A DNA stretch of 56,119 nt, taken from IMG/VR virus record IMGVR_UViG_3300036801_000212, positions 64,001 through 120,119 of that record. One strand, given 5' to 3'. This document shows, in pieces, positions 1 to 7,122 of the stretch. The translations under genes and the position numbers were made by a program. This stretch comes from a virus. Within the stretch, counting starts at the first letter, position 1. Every line of letters begins with the position of its first letter. The notes beneath the pieces are model-generated. The model made no database searches. It was not told the DNA's origin and was given only the letters and a program-made list of their open reading frames with translations.

Positions 1-97
1 CAAGGCGATCTAGGAAGTCTCCCCAGTCAATCCGGGAATCGGCATACCAGCCGGCGTACACTTCCTCGGCCGCTTCTAGTAGCTCTGACTCGTCCAA
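1..97 (-). CDS. Small phage protein, N-terminal part, cut by the left edge
   Basis: The frame reads leftward from a TTG at 97 and is still open at base 1, so about 32 residues are visible. They start with an acidic helix-like stretch (DESELLEAAEEVY) and continue with RIDWGDFL. A TAGGAG ribosome-binding site 7 bases upstream decides the TTG start. I do not recognise the family. It is the last visible member of a leftward set of tiny early-type genes. The 54 bases just upstream are A/T-rich with runs of A and T, unlike the rest of the window, and may hold a weak terminator or promoter. Confidence 0.55.
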   Translation of the reverse strand, partial: MDESELLEAAEEVYAGWYADSRIDWGDFLDRL

Positions 98-151
98 CGT
101 TTCACTCCTAACTTGAGTCGAGAGTTCTTTCTTTAAAAAGAAAAAAACACT

Positions 152-262
152 TCAATCTTTTAAAGAATAGAACTCCTCCCAGAATTCAATCTCGGAATCA
201 TGTTGCAACATTTCCGCTCTTTCTGATACTGCTAGAGCTATCGTAACCTCATGTGGCAGCAT
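152..262 (-). CDS. Possible 36-residue protein coupled to the gene upstream
   Basis: A short frame starting with ATG (MLPHEVTIALAVSERAEM...) overlaps the last 14 bases of the preceding leftward gene, which suggests translational coupling. The product ends with an acidic, aromatic tail (EIEFWEEFYSLKD). There is no recognisable domain and no separate ribosome-binding site, so the overlap is the main support. It could be a chance frame. Confidence 0.35.
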   Translation of the reverse strand: MLPHEVTIALAVSERAEMLQHDSEIEFWEEFYSLKD

Positions 263-449
263 AGAGCGTGTCATCCCAAATTCTCCCAGCGGTGTGCTGA
301 TGGTCTCTCACCTGCCACGTATTGCGCTCCGACTCACTGATGTGTCGCCACGATGACGTGGGGCACGGGGAAACAAACATTCCGGCATCCGAGATGTAAG
401 CTGGACGATACTGTCCGTTGATCCGGACGCGACCCCAAACTGTACTCAT
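249..449 (-). CDS. Hypothetical phage protein, 66 aa
   Basis: The start was placed at the ATG at 449 because AAAGGAG lies just upstream; an in-frame ATG 24 bases earlier has no such site. The product begins MSTVWGRVRINGQYRPAYIS and is rich in W, R and H, like many tiny actinophage early proteins. I do not recognise a domain. It lies between two other small leftward genes and probably shares their transcript. Confidence 0.55.
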   Translation of the reverse strand: MSTVWGRVRINGQYRPAYISDAGMFVSPCPTSSWRHISESERNTWQVRDHQHTAGRIWDDTLYAAT

Positions 450-519
450 GACTCTCCTTTTTTGGTTGATCATGTCTTCGTGAGAGCATCTCTAGCTTTG
501 CGGCGGTAAATCTCGTCTA

Positions 520-696
520 TCATCTTCGGTGGCGATCTCGATACCGTCCACCTTGATGTCTTTCGTCGCTGACCACCAGGTGCGCGCTGAGCGCGTCAGC
601 CACAAGTTCGTGCAGCGTCTGAGGGTCGACGTTATCTAGGTCCCACTCTGAGGTATCGACAATGACAAAGATTGTCGCTTGCGTCTTGATTTTCAC
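520..696 (-). CDS. Hypothetical early protein, probably frameshifted near its C-terminus
   Basis: A GTG at 696 preceded by TTGGAGG starts VKIKTQATIFVIVDTSEWDL..., a sequence with an alternating strand pattern followed by a helix (LHELVADALSAHLVV). After VV the reading frame turns basic and ends SDERHQGGRYRDRHRR. The neighbouring frame instead gives ATKDIKVDGIEIATEDD and stops at 492, which looks far more like a natural continuation. Dropping one base near 568-570 would join the two. I therefore regard the annotated C-terminus as suspect, either from an indel error or a real frameshift. The family is unknown. Confidence 0.5.
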   Translation of the reverse strand: MKIKTQATIFVIVDTSEWDLDNVDPQTLHELVADALSAHLVVSDERHQGGRYRDRHRR

Positions 697-820
697 AGTG
701 CCTCCAAAATATCGATATTCCCTCGCCGGCCGGAAATAAACCTCTCCCAAAATTCTCTCACGAGACGTGAGATCACTTCAAGAGTTGAGTAACCACGAAG
801 GATGGCCGGTCAACGAACAC

Positions 821-1147
821 TCAGCGGTACATGCGGTGACCATAGGTACGGATCATGTAAGCCACATCGTCGTGACTGTTGACCACCATAGACATTGCGT
901 GGTCCAAAGCATCGAGGGTGATCTCGTCACCGGTCTCACGTGCGGTGATGTAGGCGAGACGCCACGCAACTAGGGCACAGTCGTCGGTGTAGGAGCCGTA
1001 TGTCGAGAAACATTGGAGATGACCGGCGCGGTTGGTGCCATTGCAGGTGGGGCAGCTGTCGATGTCGACTTTGCGACCTTGGTTCCAGTGGTCACCGTGA
1101 CGGTCGGCGCACTGGGTCAGGTAGGTGATTCCCTCGGAACGGTTCAT
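821..1147 (-). CDS. Hypothetical phage protein with a small zinc-ribbon-like motif, 108 aa
   Basis: The start is the ATG at 1147, with GGAGAG about 7 bases upstream; the longer in-frame extension has no such site. Residues near 30-45 contain a C-P-T-C-N-G-T-N-R-A-G-H-L-Q-C pattern that could bind zinc. The remainder is helical and ends RTYGHRMYR. Upstream on the same strand a TTGACC and a TATAGT occur about 14 bases apart, a tight but possible promoter. The function is unknown; the gene belongs to the leftward early-type set. Confidence 0.55.
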   Translation of the reverse strand: MNRSEGITYLTQCADRHGDHWNQGRKVDIDSCPTCNGTNRAGHLQCFSTYGSYTDDCALVAWRLAYITARETGDEITLDALDHAMSMVVNSHDDVAYMIRTYGHRMYR

Positions 1148-1309
1148 TTTCGACTCTCCGTCTACTATAGTGAACGTTTCAGCGGTCAAAGTGCCAGAAT
1201 TCACGGGCTGAGACCAACTATCGGCTCAAAACCGTGTCGGATAGTGGATATTTCGGTCGGACACCGCACGGCTCAGACGGGCTGAGACGCACGGAGACGG
1301 ACCAAACAC

Positions 1310-1453
1310 TCACACCCAAGACTGAGAGTCTCGGGACCACACTAACCCGTCAGGCTCCCACTCAGACCTTTCCTGCTCGGTCCACTCGGGTAGGGGCTTA
1401 GATCGTAGCTCGACAGGTGGTAACCGCAGTTCCCGTCGTCGCTCTGGCAGCAT
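1310..1453 (-). CDS. Hypothetical protein, 47 aa, tryptophan-rich C-terminus
   Basis: The frame is open back to 1561, but the first 36 residues overlap a dyad-rich stretch and have poor initiation signals. The internal ATG at 1453 has AAAGGTG just upstream and is preferred. The product ends with a WT..ERSEWEPDGLVWS pattern resembling the short W-containing tails of many actinophage proteins. No function can be assigned. Confidence 0.45.
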   Translation of the reverse strand: MLPERRRELRLPPVELRSKPLPEWTEQERSEWEPDGLVWSRDSQSWV

Positions 1454-1512
1454 GGCACCTTTCCGATCTTGGGTAACTGACTCTCGCCTAAGACTTTCAC
1501 GTACGATCGTGC

Positions 1513-1536
1513 TCACTACTGTTACTTTTGTAGTGA
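1513..1536. promoter_or_regulatory. Inverted repeat, possible operator
   Basis: TCACTAC and GTAGTGA form a perfect 7-bp dyad with a 10-base spacer, upstream of the 47-residue leftward gene. The spacing suits a dimeric repressor or activator better than a terminator, because no T-run follows on either strand. Confidence 0.35.
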
Positions 1537-1561
1537 CCGTTCCAATATTTCCCTGGCTCAA

Positions 1562-1852
1562 TCAGCATTGATTCCTCGACTAAGCCTAACTTCGTACAGT
1601 TGTACAGAATTACGTACACTCGCCCACTTGTCTCTCGCGCGCGTATAAGTGGACGTTGTGTCCACTAAGTGTTTCCGCAGGTCAGAGACTGTTGATCATG
1701 TGCGAAAACGGTTGTTTCGACTTATGCGACGAGCGACATTCCGCACACGACATGTGCGACAAACGGGGTCTGGCGACCAGCACATATGCACTGGTCGCCA
1801 ACCGATGTTGATGTTCACCGTCTGTCGCACAACCGGCCGATTCCGCACAAGA
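1562..1852. promoter_or_regulatory. Non-coding control region with dyads and repeated TGTCGCA-type words
   Basis: No convincing gene lies here. The stretch holds AGTGGAC...GTCCACT near 1650, a 9-bp perfect inverted repeat GGCGACCAG/CTGGTCGCC at 1772-1799 with a 10-base spacer, and several related words: TGTGCGA at 1699, TGTGCGACA at 1753-1761 and its exact complement TGTCGCACA at 1823-1831, plus two copies of TTCCGCACA. The same TGTCGCA core recurs between the repressor and excisionase genes (51385-51436). This suggests a common DNA-binding protein, or an iteron-type origin. Confidence 0.5.
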
Positions 1853-2089
1853 TCAGACAGAGTGCAGGAAGGCACTTCGCCTAGCCACGACTCGAGCGGC
1901 GGCAATTACTTGCATGTCAGCATGATGTGCGGCTCGGGCTAGCATGCCGTCATCGTCACTAGTCCAGCTGTCCAGGTAGAGCTTGCTCGCTGCCTCTTGC
2001 TTGGTCAGCAGGGAGGCGAGCTCGGTGATTGCATTGTCTCGGGACTCTTCGGCAGCGTAGGCGGCACGGTAGTTGTACATCGTGGTCAT
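1853..2089 (-). CDS. Hypothetical phage protein, 78 aa
   Basis: ATG at 2089 follows GGACAGGAGA with good spacing, so the long upstream extension of the frame, which runs through palindromic DNA, is not coding. The product (MTTMYNYRAAYAAEESRDNA...) is predicted helical and alanine-rich, with no recognised domain. It is the first gene after the cluster of AAGATC/GATCTT palindromes and so is the likely target of any regulator that binds there. Confidence 0.55.
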   Translation of the reverse strand: MTTMYNYRAAYAAEESRDNAITELASLLTKQEAASKLYLDSWTSDDDGMLARAAHHADMQVIAAARVVARRSAFLHSV

Positions 2090-2128
2090 TAGATGATCTC
2101 CTGTCCATTGCGTGATCAACAAGAGTTC

Positions 2129-2418
2129 AAGATCGAATGATCTTCTCTCCAGGTGATCACACAAGATCAAATGATCTTGACTTGCGTGATGGAAGATCAG
2201 CGATCTTGTGAGACCTGGTGATCTTCCTCCGGCCTGTGCCGCGCGGCGCACCCGAAACTTGATCACCCTGCGCCCGCTTGGCCTTCACCGCGCACGTCAC
2301 GCCGGCAGTCCGGTCGTGATCAAATCCTCGCGGGTGGTTCCTAGCGGCGGGTGGGGTCGGGATTGCGGCCAGCCATTGCCGGACCGGTAGCGACATCCAT
2401 TCAAGATCGTTGATCTTG
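2129..2418. promoter_or_regulatory. Cluster of four AAGATC/GATCTT palindromes
   Basis: Four perfect or near-perfect dyads occur: AAGATC-N4-GATCTT at 2129-2144, CAAGATCA-N2-TGATCTTG at 2162-2179, AAGATC-N3-GATCTT at 2193-2207 and CAAGATC-N3-GATCTTG at 2402-2418. Extra half-sites lie near 2219, 2441 and 2457. The first three are about 30-34 bases apart (three helical turns), which fits cooperative binding on one DNA face. They lie directly upstream of the leftward 78-residue gene. A partition site, origin or operator are all possible. Confidence 0.6.
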
Positions 2419-2823
2419 TCCGGGGCTTTCCGGTGAAGTGATCTTGAGTCAAGCTGATCTTGACCCGGGACTCGGTGTCGAGCTCTTTCGCTTACAAGGT
2501 CTAATCTACCCGGCGCCAGACTTGGGACATACCGCCGAATGGGTGGTAGCTGAGAGTGATCAGTTGCTTCGGCTAGCTAACGAGATGGTTACGCCGGCTA
2601 ACGATATGATCGTTACCGAACCGTGATGTTGACCTTCTCAGGCAACCGTTACCGAACCGTGACTGATCAACTGAGAGTCCCCCCCACCTGTTCGTTAGGC
2701 TAACTAACAAAGGCAAGGGTTCATGATCTTGGTCACCCCTACGCGCGGCCGGGTCCCCTTTTTGGTATTCGATTAGCCTCCGATGCCCATTTATATTTTT
2801 GCTAGCTACGTGCGCGAAGTTTT
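2419..2823. promoter_or_regulatory. Non-coding region with a 16-bp direct repeat and a TAACGAT dyad
   Basis: There is no supported gene. TAACGAT-N3-ATCGTTA forms a perfect dyad at 2599-2615. CGTTACCGAACCGTGA occurs twice, at 2611-2626 and 2647-2662, with a 36-base period. A GTTAG-CTAAC type dyad lies near 2692. The region separates the palindrome cluster from the leftward endonuclease genes and probably contains promoters or more operator sites. Confidence 0.4.
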
Positions 2824-3290
2824 TTAGCCATGCTCTCTCAGATACTCAGCAGCACGTTCCATCCTCTCGGGATCATCATCGAAGTGTCCTAGCATTTTGT
2901 TGCAGCTGGAACACAGCAATTCCCTAATAATCCCCGTTTTGTGGCAGTGGTCCACCGCTAGTTTGATAGTGTTGCCGTTTTTCGCCACGGCTGTCTCAAG
3001 TCTTCTGCAGATGGCGCACACGCCGCCCTGTTTAGACAGCATCTCTTCGTACTGTCCACGGGTAAACTCCTTGCACTCGCCGCCGTAAGGGGCGTGCTCG
3101 GACGAGCAGTACGTCCGGGGTCGCCCCTGCTCGGTGTCCAGCGGGATGACGTTGCCGCACCAGCATGTCGTCGGCCTTGCGGTCTGTGCCTGTTCCCAGA
3201 GTTCGGTAACGCGTTGCCGAGTCAGTCCGAGTCGCTGACCGATGGCCTTGTAGTGTCAATCCTTCTTCACGCCACTTGACGATCTGCCGG
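2824..3290 (-). pseudogene. Endonuclease VII-type HNH gene, frame broken
   Basis: The intact C-terminal part (2824-3042) carries the endonuclease VII zinc/HNH signature: C-A-I-C, then VDHCH, then LLCSSCNKMLGHF. Upstream in the same frame lies AIGQRLGLTRQRVTELWEQA, a helix-turn-helix, and a Cys-rich segment (TCWCGN...TYCSSEH), but this frame meets TGA near 3258. Another frame just before it reads EIVKWREEGLTLQ-like sequence, and removing one G near 3250 would fuse them. The gene therefore looks like a frameshifted homing endonuclease with an N-terminal HTH. It follows another endonuclease VII gene on the same strand. Confidence 0.65.
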
Positions 3291-3695
3291 GACCTCTCGG
3301 GCAGCGTGCTTTCGGATGTATGCGGCCGCCTCGGTGAGAGTATCGGGGTTGTCGCTAGCGAAACCGAGACCTCGGTTGCATTTGGTGCACAAGAGTTTGC
3401 GAACTTTCCCCGTCGTATGGCAGTGATCGACACAGAGTTTCCCGCGCGGGGGTTCGGGGACCCCACAGATGGCGCAGTTTGCCCCCTGGGAGGCCCTGAG
3501 ATCGCCGTAGAGCGCACGGTTGGCCTTTGCCCGCCTCTGGCACTCAATGCAGAGGCGGCATCGCTTAGGGGCATCGTAGGGCTTAAGGCAACTCGAACAG
3601 CTGGTGCGCGGCTCGAGTTGCCGTCCGGACCGCTTGACGGGCTTTGCGTCTGTCGTATCTCGCACACACCCGAAGGCTACTAAGCCCCGCGCCAC
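3267..3695 (-). CDS. Endonuclease VII family HNH endonuclease, 142 aa
   Basis: Residues about 35-60 hold two CxxC-type knuckles (SCSSCLKPY, CRLCIEC). The catalytic region near residues 75-120 shows C-A-I-C, LCVDHCHTTG and LLCTKCNRGLGFASDNP, the pattern of the recombination endonuclease VII family that nicks DNA and often behaves as a free-standing homing gene in phages. It overlaps the N-terminal remains of the broken endonuclease gene downstream. The two may be tandem homing elements. Confidence 0.8.
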   Translation of the reverse strand: MARGLVAFGCVRDTTDAKPVKRSGRQLEPRTSCSSCLKPYDAPKRCRLCIECQRRAKANRALYGDLRASQGANCAICGVPEPPRGKLCVDHCHTTGKVRKLLCTKCNRGLGFASDNPDTLTEAAAYIRKHAAREVPADRQVA

Positions 3696-3738
3696 GATTG
3701 GTTAGTTTGAAAATTCCCGGCGCGTCGCGAGTGGCTTT

Positions 3739-4167
3739 CTAGGCAGAAGCTCGATTGAGGGAGGCAATCCCATCTTTCCGGTAGCAGCCACAAGACTTGG
3801 TGTTGCCCTTGAGTAGATGCCCGACGACAACTTTCCGCTGCTTGCCACATTCGCACTGGCACAGAACGGTGCGGTTGTGACCCGGCTGGATTTCTCCAAC
3901 GACGGTGAGACGTCCGAATCTCGCTCCAGGGATGACCTCGGTGTCGCAGTGGAGACTGGAGTCCCACGTTTTGCCTTTGTTGTGGTCGCGCTTCATGGTT
4001 CCCCGGGAGCAGCCACAGGAGAGGCTCTGTCCGGCACGGAGAAGGTGTCTCCACACTTCACGTTCGGTTCCGCACTTGCACTTGCACCAGACTTTCCGTG
4101 CCGTGTCGCTGGGGTTGAGGACGGTCCAGTCGCCGTAGTGATCTTCAAGAGGTTCGATTCTTCTCAT
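3739..4167 (-). CDS. Two-copy zinc DNA-binding module protein
   Basis: The protein is two copies of one module of about 55-60 residues: copy 1 has YGDWTVL...CKCKCGTEREV...SLSCGC, copy 2 has FGRLTVVGE...CQCECGKQRKV...TKSCGC. This Cys4 module is common in phage homing endonucleases of the AP2/HNH type, where it aids DNA recognition. No HNH or AP2 catalytic domain follows, so it may be a truncated endonuclease or a stand-alone DNA-binding protein. It sits with two endonuclease VII genes on the same strand. Confidence 0.6.
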   Translation of the reverse strand: MRRIEPLEDHYGDWTVLNPSDTARKVWCKCKCGTEREVWRHLLRAGQSLSCGCSRGTMKRDHNKGKTWDSSLHCDTEVIPGARFGRLTVVGEIQPGHNRTVLCQCECGKQRKVVVGHLLKGNTKSCGCYRKDGIASLNRASA

Positions 4168-4208
4168 GTCGATACTCTAGCATGCCAGTCTTGGGACGTC
4201 TAGCCGTA

Positions 4209-4234
4209 AGAAAACCCTCCGCCGTGACGGAGGG
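4209..4234 (-). terminator. Rho-independent terminator for the leftward membrane-protein genes
   Basis: CCCTCCG and CGGAGGG form a 7-bp stem with a 6-base loop; on the minus strand it is followed by TTTTCTT. It lies just after the stop of the 80-residue membrane protein gene. Confidence 0.75.
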
Positions 4235-4250
4235 CTCTTACCTACGACTC

Positions 4251-4493
4251 CTAGCGGCGGTTGGAGTAGTACATGCGCGGGTTCAGCGGCCCGTCGGGCG
4301 GCAGCTTCGGCGACGGTTCGACCGGCGGCGGCAGGGGAGGCTGTTCCGGCAGCATCAGGTCGATCGCACTGAGCACTAGCGCGAAGACGAAGAGGACACC
4401 GGCAGCCCCCAAGAGCACTGGGACCACGAAGCCGGCGAGGAAGCTGAAGAAGAACCCCGTCACCGCGGCGTCCGCCAGTTTCGACACGTTCAT
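4251..4493 (-). CDS. Small membrane protein with proline-rich tail, 80 aa
   Basis: An AGGAGG site 6 bases upstream fixes the ATG at 4493. Residues about 8-45 form one or two hydrophobic segments (TGFFFSFLAGFVVPVLLGAA, then VLFVFALVLSAIDLML). A proline-rich hydrophilic tail follows (PEQPPLPPPVEPSPKLPP). The layout fits an inner-membrane protein with a flexible tail. No family is recognised. It is followed at once by a terminator and preceded by another membrane protein, so the two form a short leftward transcript. Confidence 0.65.
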   Translation of the reverse strand: MNVSKLADAAVTGFFFSFLAGFVVPVLLGAAGVLFVFALVLSAIDLMLPEQPPLPPPVEPSPKLPPDGPLNPRMYYSNRR

Positions 4494-4639
4494 AAGGGAC
4501 CTCCTGAAGACGATGCTGCCCAGTTGGTCCTGTCGACTGTACGCTGGCTGGCGGCGACGGGTGCGTCTCCTCCCTCCTCCGAGCACGGCCTTCGTGGCGT
4601 AACGCGCAGTCCGAAACGGACCCGGGAACAAAAAGAACA

Positions 4640-5095
4640 TCACAGTCTCTGTTTCCCGCAGCATCCGCAGAAGTTTCCCTCCGCGCCGGAACAGGATCGT
4701 GTCCCAGCAGCGTGGAACCACTCGTTCGATGCCGGCAGGAACATGGTGGCGAAGGCCATCACGCCGAGGATGAGCAGGAGCGGCACGAGAAGTGATGTCA
4801 GGTAGTGACCGTTGGCCAGGAAGATCAGCAGTCCGACTCCCCCGAGGAACACTCTCCCACCCCCGATGACGGCGAGGGTGATCCGCGCCCAGTTATGGCG
4901 AAGCATGAGGACCACCAGAACAGACATCACCACGTCAGCGGCGAGGGTGCCGACGAGCAGCCCCGTCTGAGCGGATGTCGGGTAGGTGGGGTAGCTGGAG
5001 ATGGTTCCGATCACTTCGGTGAAGATCGAAGCACCCCACAGTGCCACGGAGAGTTCGACCGTGTTCCTCCTGCTTTGGGTCGCGACTGTGGCCAT
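4640..5095 (-). CDS. Four-helix membrane protein, 151 aa
   Basis: ATG at 5095 follows AGGGGGA. Four hydrophobic stretches are visible at roughly residues 15-35, 42-63, 70-94 and 100-120, so it should be an integral membrane protein. The C-terminus carries a cysteine cluster (SCSGAEGNFCGCCGK) that could bind metal or face an oxidising side. The family is not recognised. It is transcribed away from the terminase gene; the 112-base gap at 5096-5207 must hold divergent promoters. Confidence 0.6.
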   Translation of the reverse strand: MATVATQSRRNTVELSVALWGASIFTEVIGTISSYPTYPTSAQTGLLVGTLAADVVMSVLVVLMLRHNWARITLAVIGGGRVFLGGVGLLIFLANGHYLTSLLVPLLLILGVMAFATMFLPASNEWFHAAGTRSCSGAEGNFCGCCGKQRL

Positions 5096-5207
5096 GAGTT
5101 TTCCCCCTGATCTCGGGTTGATGTGGATCTATTTTCCCACGTTACAGCCGTTTTGTAGTTCGGCCAAGTGGGTGACTGTTTAATTTAACTCAATTCCTGG
5201 AGGGGTT

Positions 5208-7103
5208 GTGAAAGACGAAAACCCCGAGGTAATTGAGGCTACCCTCGATCAGTTGGAATTGTTCAAAAGGCTTAAAAGGAAAAGTGAACTTCTAGAGCGT
5301 GCGATTGCGTTGAAGTCGGCGGATAAACCTCGACCTTGGCATTCGAAGGCCCGCGAGAAACAATTAGAACCTCAAGGCGATTTCTCGGTATGGCTCGTAA
5401 TGGCGGGCAGAGGCTGGGGAAAGACGGAAGTCGGGGCGAACTGGCTCGCTGAACAGGCCGTGAAGAATCCCGATACTGAATGGGCCATCGTTGCTCCCAC
5501 TTGGCGGGATTGTAAGAAAACGTGCATCGAAGGCAAATCGGGACTTTTGAAGGCTTTCCTTCCGGGCGAGCTTGATTCATTGAACGCTTCCGACTTGACC
5601 GTGAGATTGAAGAACGGCTCCAAAATCTATGGGTATTCCGCTGATGGTTACGACAGATTACGTGGGTCGAACCTTTCCGGTGCATGGATAGACGAGGCCG
5701 CCGCGATGGGCTCCGTGGATGACATGTTCAGGGAGGCTTTGCTGCCTGCTTTGCGTATCGGCAAGAACCCTCGAGTTCTCATCACCACTACTCCTCGGCC
5801 GATTCAGTTCCTGAAGGAGCTAATCGCACGGGAGGACGGCTCGGTCTATGTAACAAAGGGTTCGACGTGGGAGAACGCGGAGAATCTATCCGAGAGCGCC
5901 TTGACGGAGTTGAGGGTTCGTTACGAGGACACTCGAATCGGCCGCCAGGAGCTTGAGGGCGAGCTTCTTGACGACATCGAAGGTGCTCTCTGGAATCATC
6001 AAACCTTGGAAGACACAAGGATACAGAAATCTGAACTTCCGCAGTTGTCGCGAATTGTTGTCGGCGTTGACCCAGCTGTTACTAGTGGTGACAAATCCGA
6101 CTTCACGGGAATTATCGTGGCCGGTCGCTGTCATGATGGTCATCTATACATTCTTGATGATTTAACGATGAAGGGCACTCCTCATCAGTGTATGGCCAAG
6201 GCCATTGGCGCTTACCACAAGTGGCACGCGGACAGAATTGTCGGCGAGGTCAATAACGGTGGGGACTACATCGAGTCTGTTCTGCGTTCGATTGATTCGA
6301 ATGTCGCGTATAAAACTGTCCGTGCGACAAGGGGCAAGTTGGTTCGTGCTGAACCTATCTCCGCACTGTGGGAGCAGGGTAGGGGTCATATTGTTGGGTA
6401 CCTTCCGAAGTTGGAAGACCAGATGGCCACTTATACGGCGGACGCCAAGAAGAGTCCCGATGAGCTCGATGCGTGCTTCATTGCGGGGACGCCGGTTCTG
6501 ACGTCTTCGGGCGAAGTTCCGATCGAGAAGGTAGTCCCTGGCGATCTGGTTTGGACCCGTGCTGGCTGGAAGCCTGTCCTTCGCAGTGAATGTACACGGC
6601 GTGATGCAACCGTGATGAGCGTCAAACTGTCGAACGGGAATATTTTAACGGGAACTCCAAGCCACCGGATATGGACAGGGAATGGTTGGACTCGTCTCGA
6701 TGATCTCGTTTGTGGTGATATCCTAGAAGGATGGACGACTACCCATCAAGTATCGAATTCCAAGGGTTCACCTAGCGTCTTGTGCCGTGCCCCGTCTGTA
6801 CCACTGAGTTCTGGCAGTCTAATTATCGCGCCAAGCCCGCGACGTGCAGCCTTAAGTGTAGTTGGGTTATTCGCCGAGCCCGCGAAGAAGGACGTCTACG
6901 ACCTGATGGTGGCGCAGCAGCATGAGTTTGTCGCCGCGGGCGCTGTAGTTCATAACTGCGTTTGGGCCTGTACTGAATTAAATATGGGCGCGTCGGCAGC
7001 CATTTGGCTGTCGGCGATTTCGTCTATGTGCGATAACCCTGACTGCGGTTTCGCTAACACAAAAGGTGCGGCTTTCTGTCTCAGATGTCGTGAGCCTCTG
7101 TAA
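5208..7103 (+). CDS. Terminase large subunit, interrupted by a mini-intein
   Basis: The ATPase/nuclease motor packages phage DNA into proheads. Walker A is AGRGWGKT (residues about 66-73) and Walker B is GAWIDEA (about 160). The RNase H-like nuclease has the first acidic strand VVGVDPAVTSGDKSDF (about residue 287), then VNNGGDY, and a final P-D-E-L-D-A motif at residues 417-422. An intein of 161 residues is inserted right after that motif, before Cys584, where VWACTEL resumes the family pattern. The mature protein would be about 470 residues. The C-terminus adds a CDNPDCGF...FCLRC zinc ribbon. GTG start with GGAGGGG upstream. No small terminase subunit is visible nearby. Confidence 0.95.
   Translation: MKDENPEVIEATLDQLELFKRLKRKSELLERAIALKSADKPRPWHSKAREKQLEPQGDFSVWLVMAGRGWGKTEVGANWLAEQAVKNPDTEWAIVAPTWRDCKKTCIEGKSGLLKAFLPGELDSLNASDLTVRLKNGSKIYGYSADGYDRLRGSNLSGAWIDEAAAMGSVDDMFREALLPALRIGKNPRVLITTTPRPIQFLKELIAREDGSVYVTKGSTWENAENLSESALTELRVRYEDTRIGRQELEGELLDDIEGALWNHQTLEDTRIQKSELPQLSRIVVGVDPAVTSGDKSDFTGIIVAGRCHDGHLYILDDLTMKGTPHQCMAKAIGAYHKWHADRIVGEVNNGGDYIESVLRSIDSNVAYKTVRATRGKLVRAEPISALWEQGRGHIVGYLPKLEDQMATYTADAKKSPDELDACFIAGTPVLTSSGEVPIEKVVPGDLVWTRAGWKPVLRSECTRRDATVMSVKLSNGNILTGTPSHRIWTGNGWTRLDDLVCGDILEGWTTTHQVSNSKGSPSVLCRAPSVPLSSGSLIIAPSPRRAALSVVGLFAEPAKKDVYDLMVAQQHEFVAAGAVVHNCVWACTELNMGASAAIWLSAISSMCDNPDCGFANTKGAAFCLRCREPL
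6474..6956 (+). mobile_element. Mini-intein in the terminase nuclease domain
   Basis: The 161-residue insertion spans residues 423-583 of the terminase precursor. It begins with Cys (CFIAGTPVLTSSGEVPIEKV, block A), has a T-x-x-H block B (TGTPSHRIW), and ends with block F VYDLM...GAVVHN followed by Cys+1. All residues for class 1 splicing (Cys1, His in block B, penultimate His, terminal Asn, Cys+1) are present. There is no homing endonuclease domain, so it should splice but not home by itself. The site, next to the last catalytic acidic residues, means the motor is inactive until splicing. Confidence 0.92.
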
Positions 7104-7122
7104 TTTTAGTTAGGGAGGGTAC

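Noticed and set aside
2438-2626. 62-codon plus-strand frame
   Set aside because: It spans palindromes and direct repeats, lacks a ribosome-binding site and is the only plus frame in a leftward region.
3032-3667. 211-codon minus-strand frame overlapping the endonuclease genes
   Set aside because: The zinc and HNH motifs are read in the neighbouring frames; this one is basic and motif-free except for a short stretch that belongs to the frameshifted gene.
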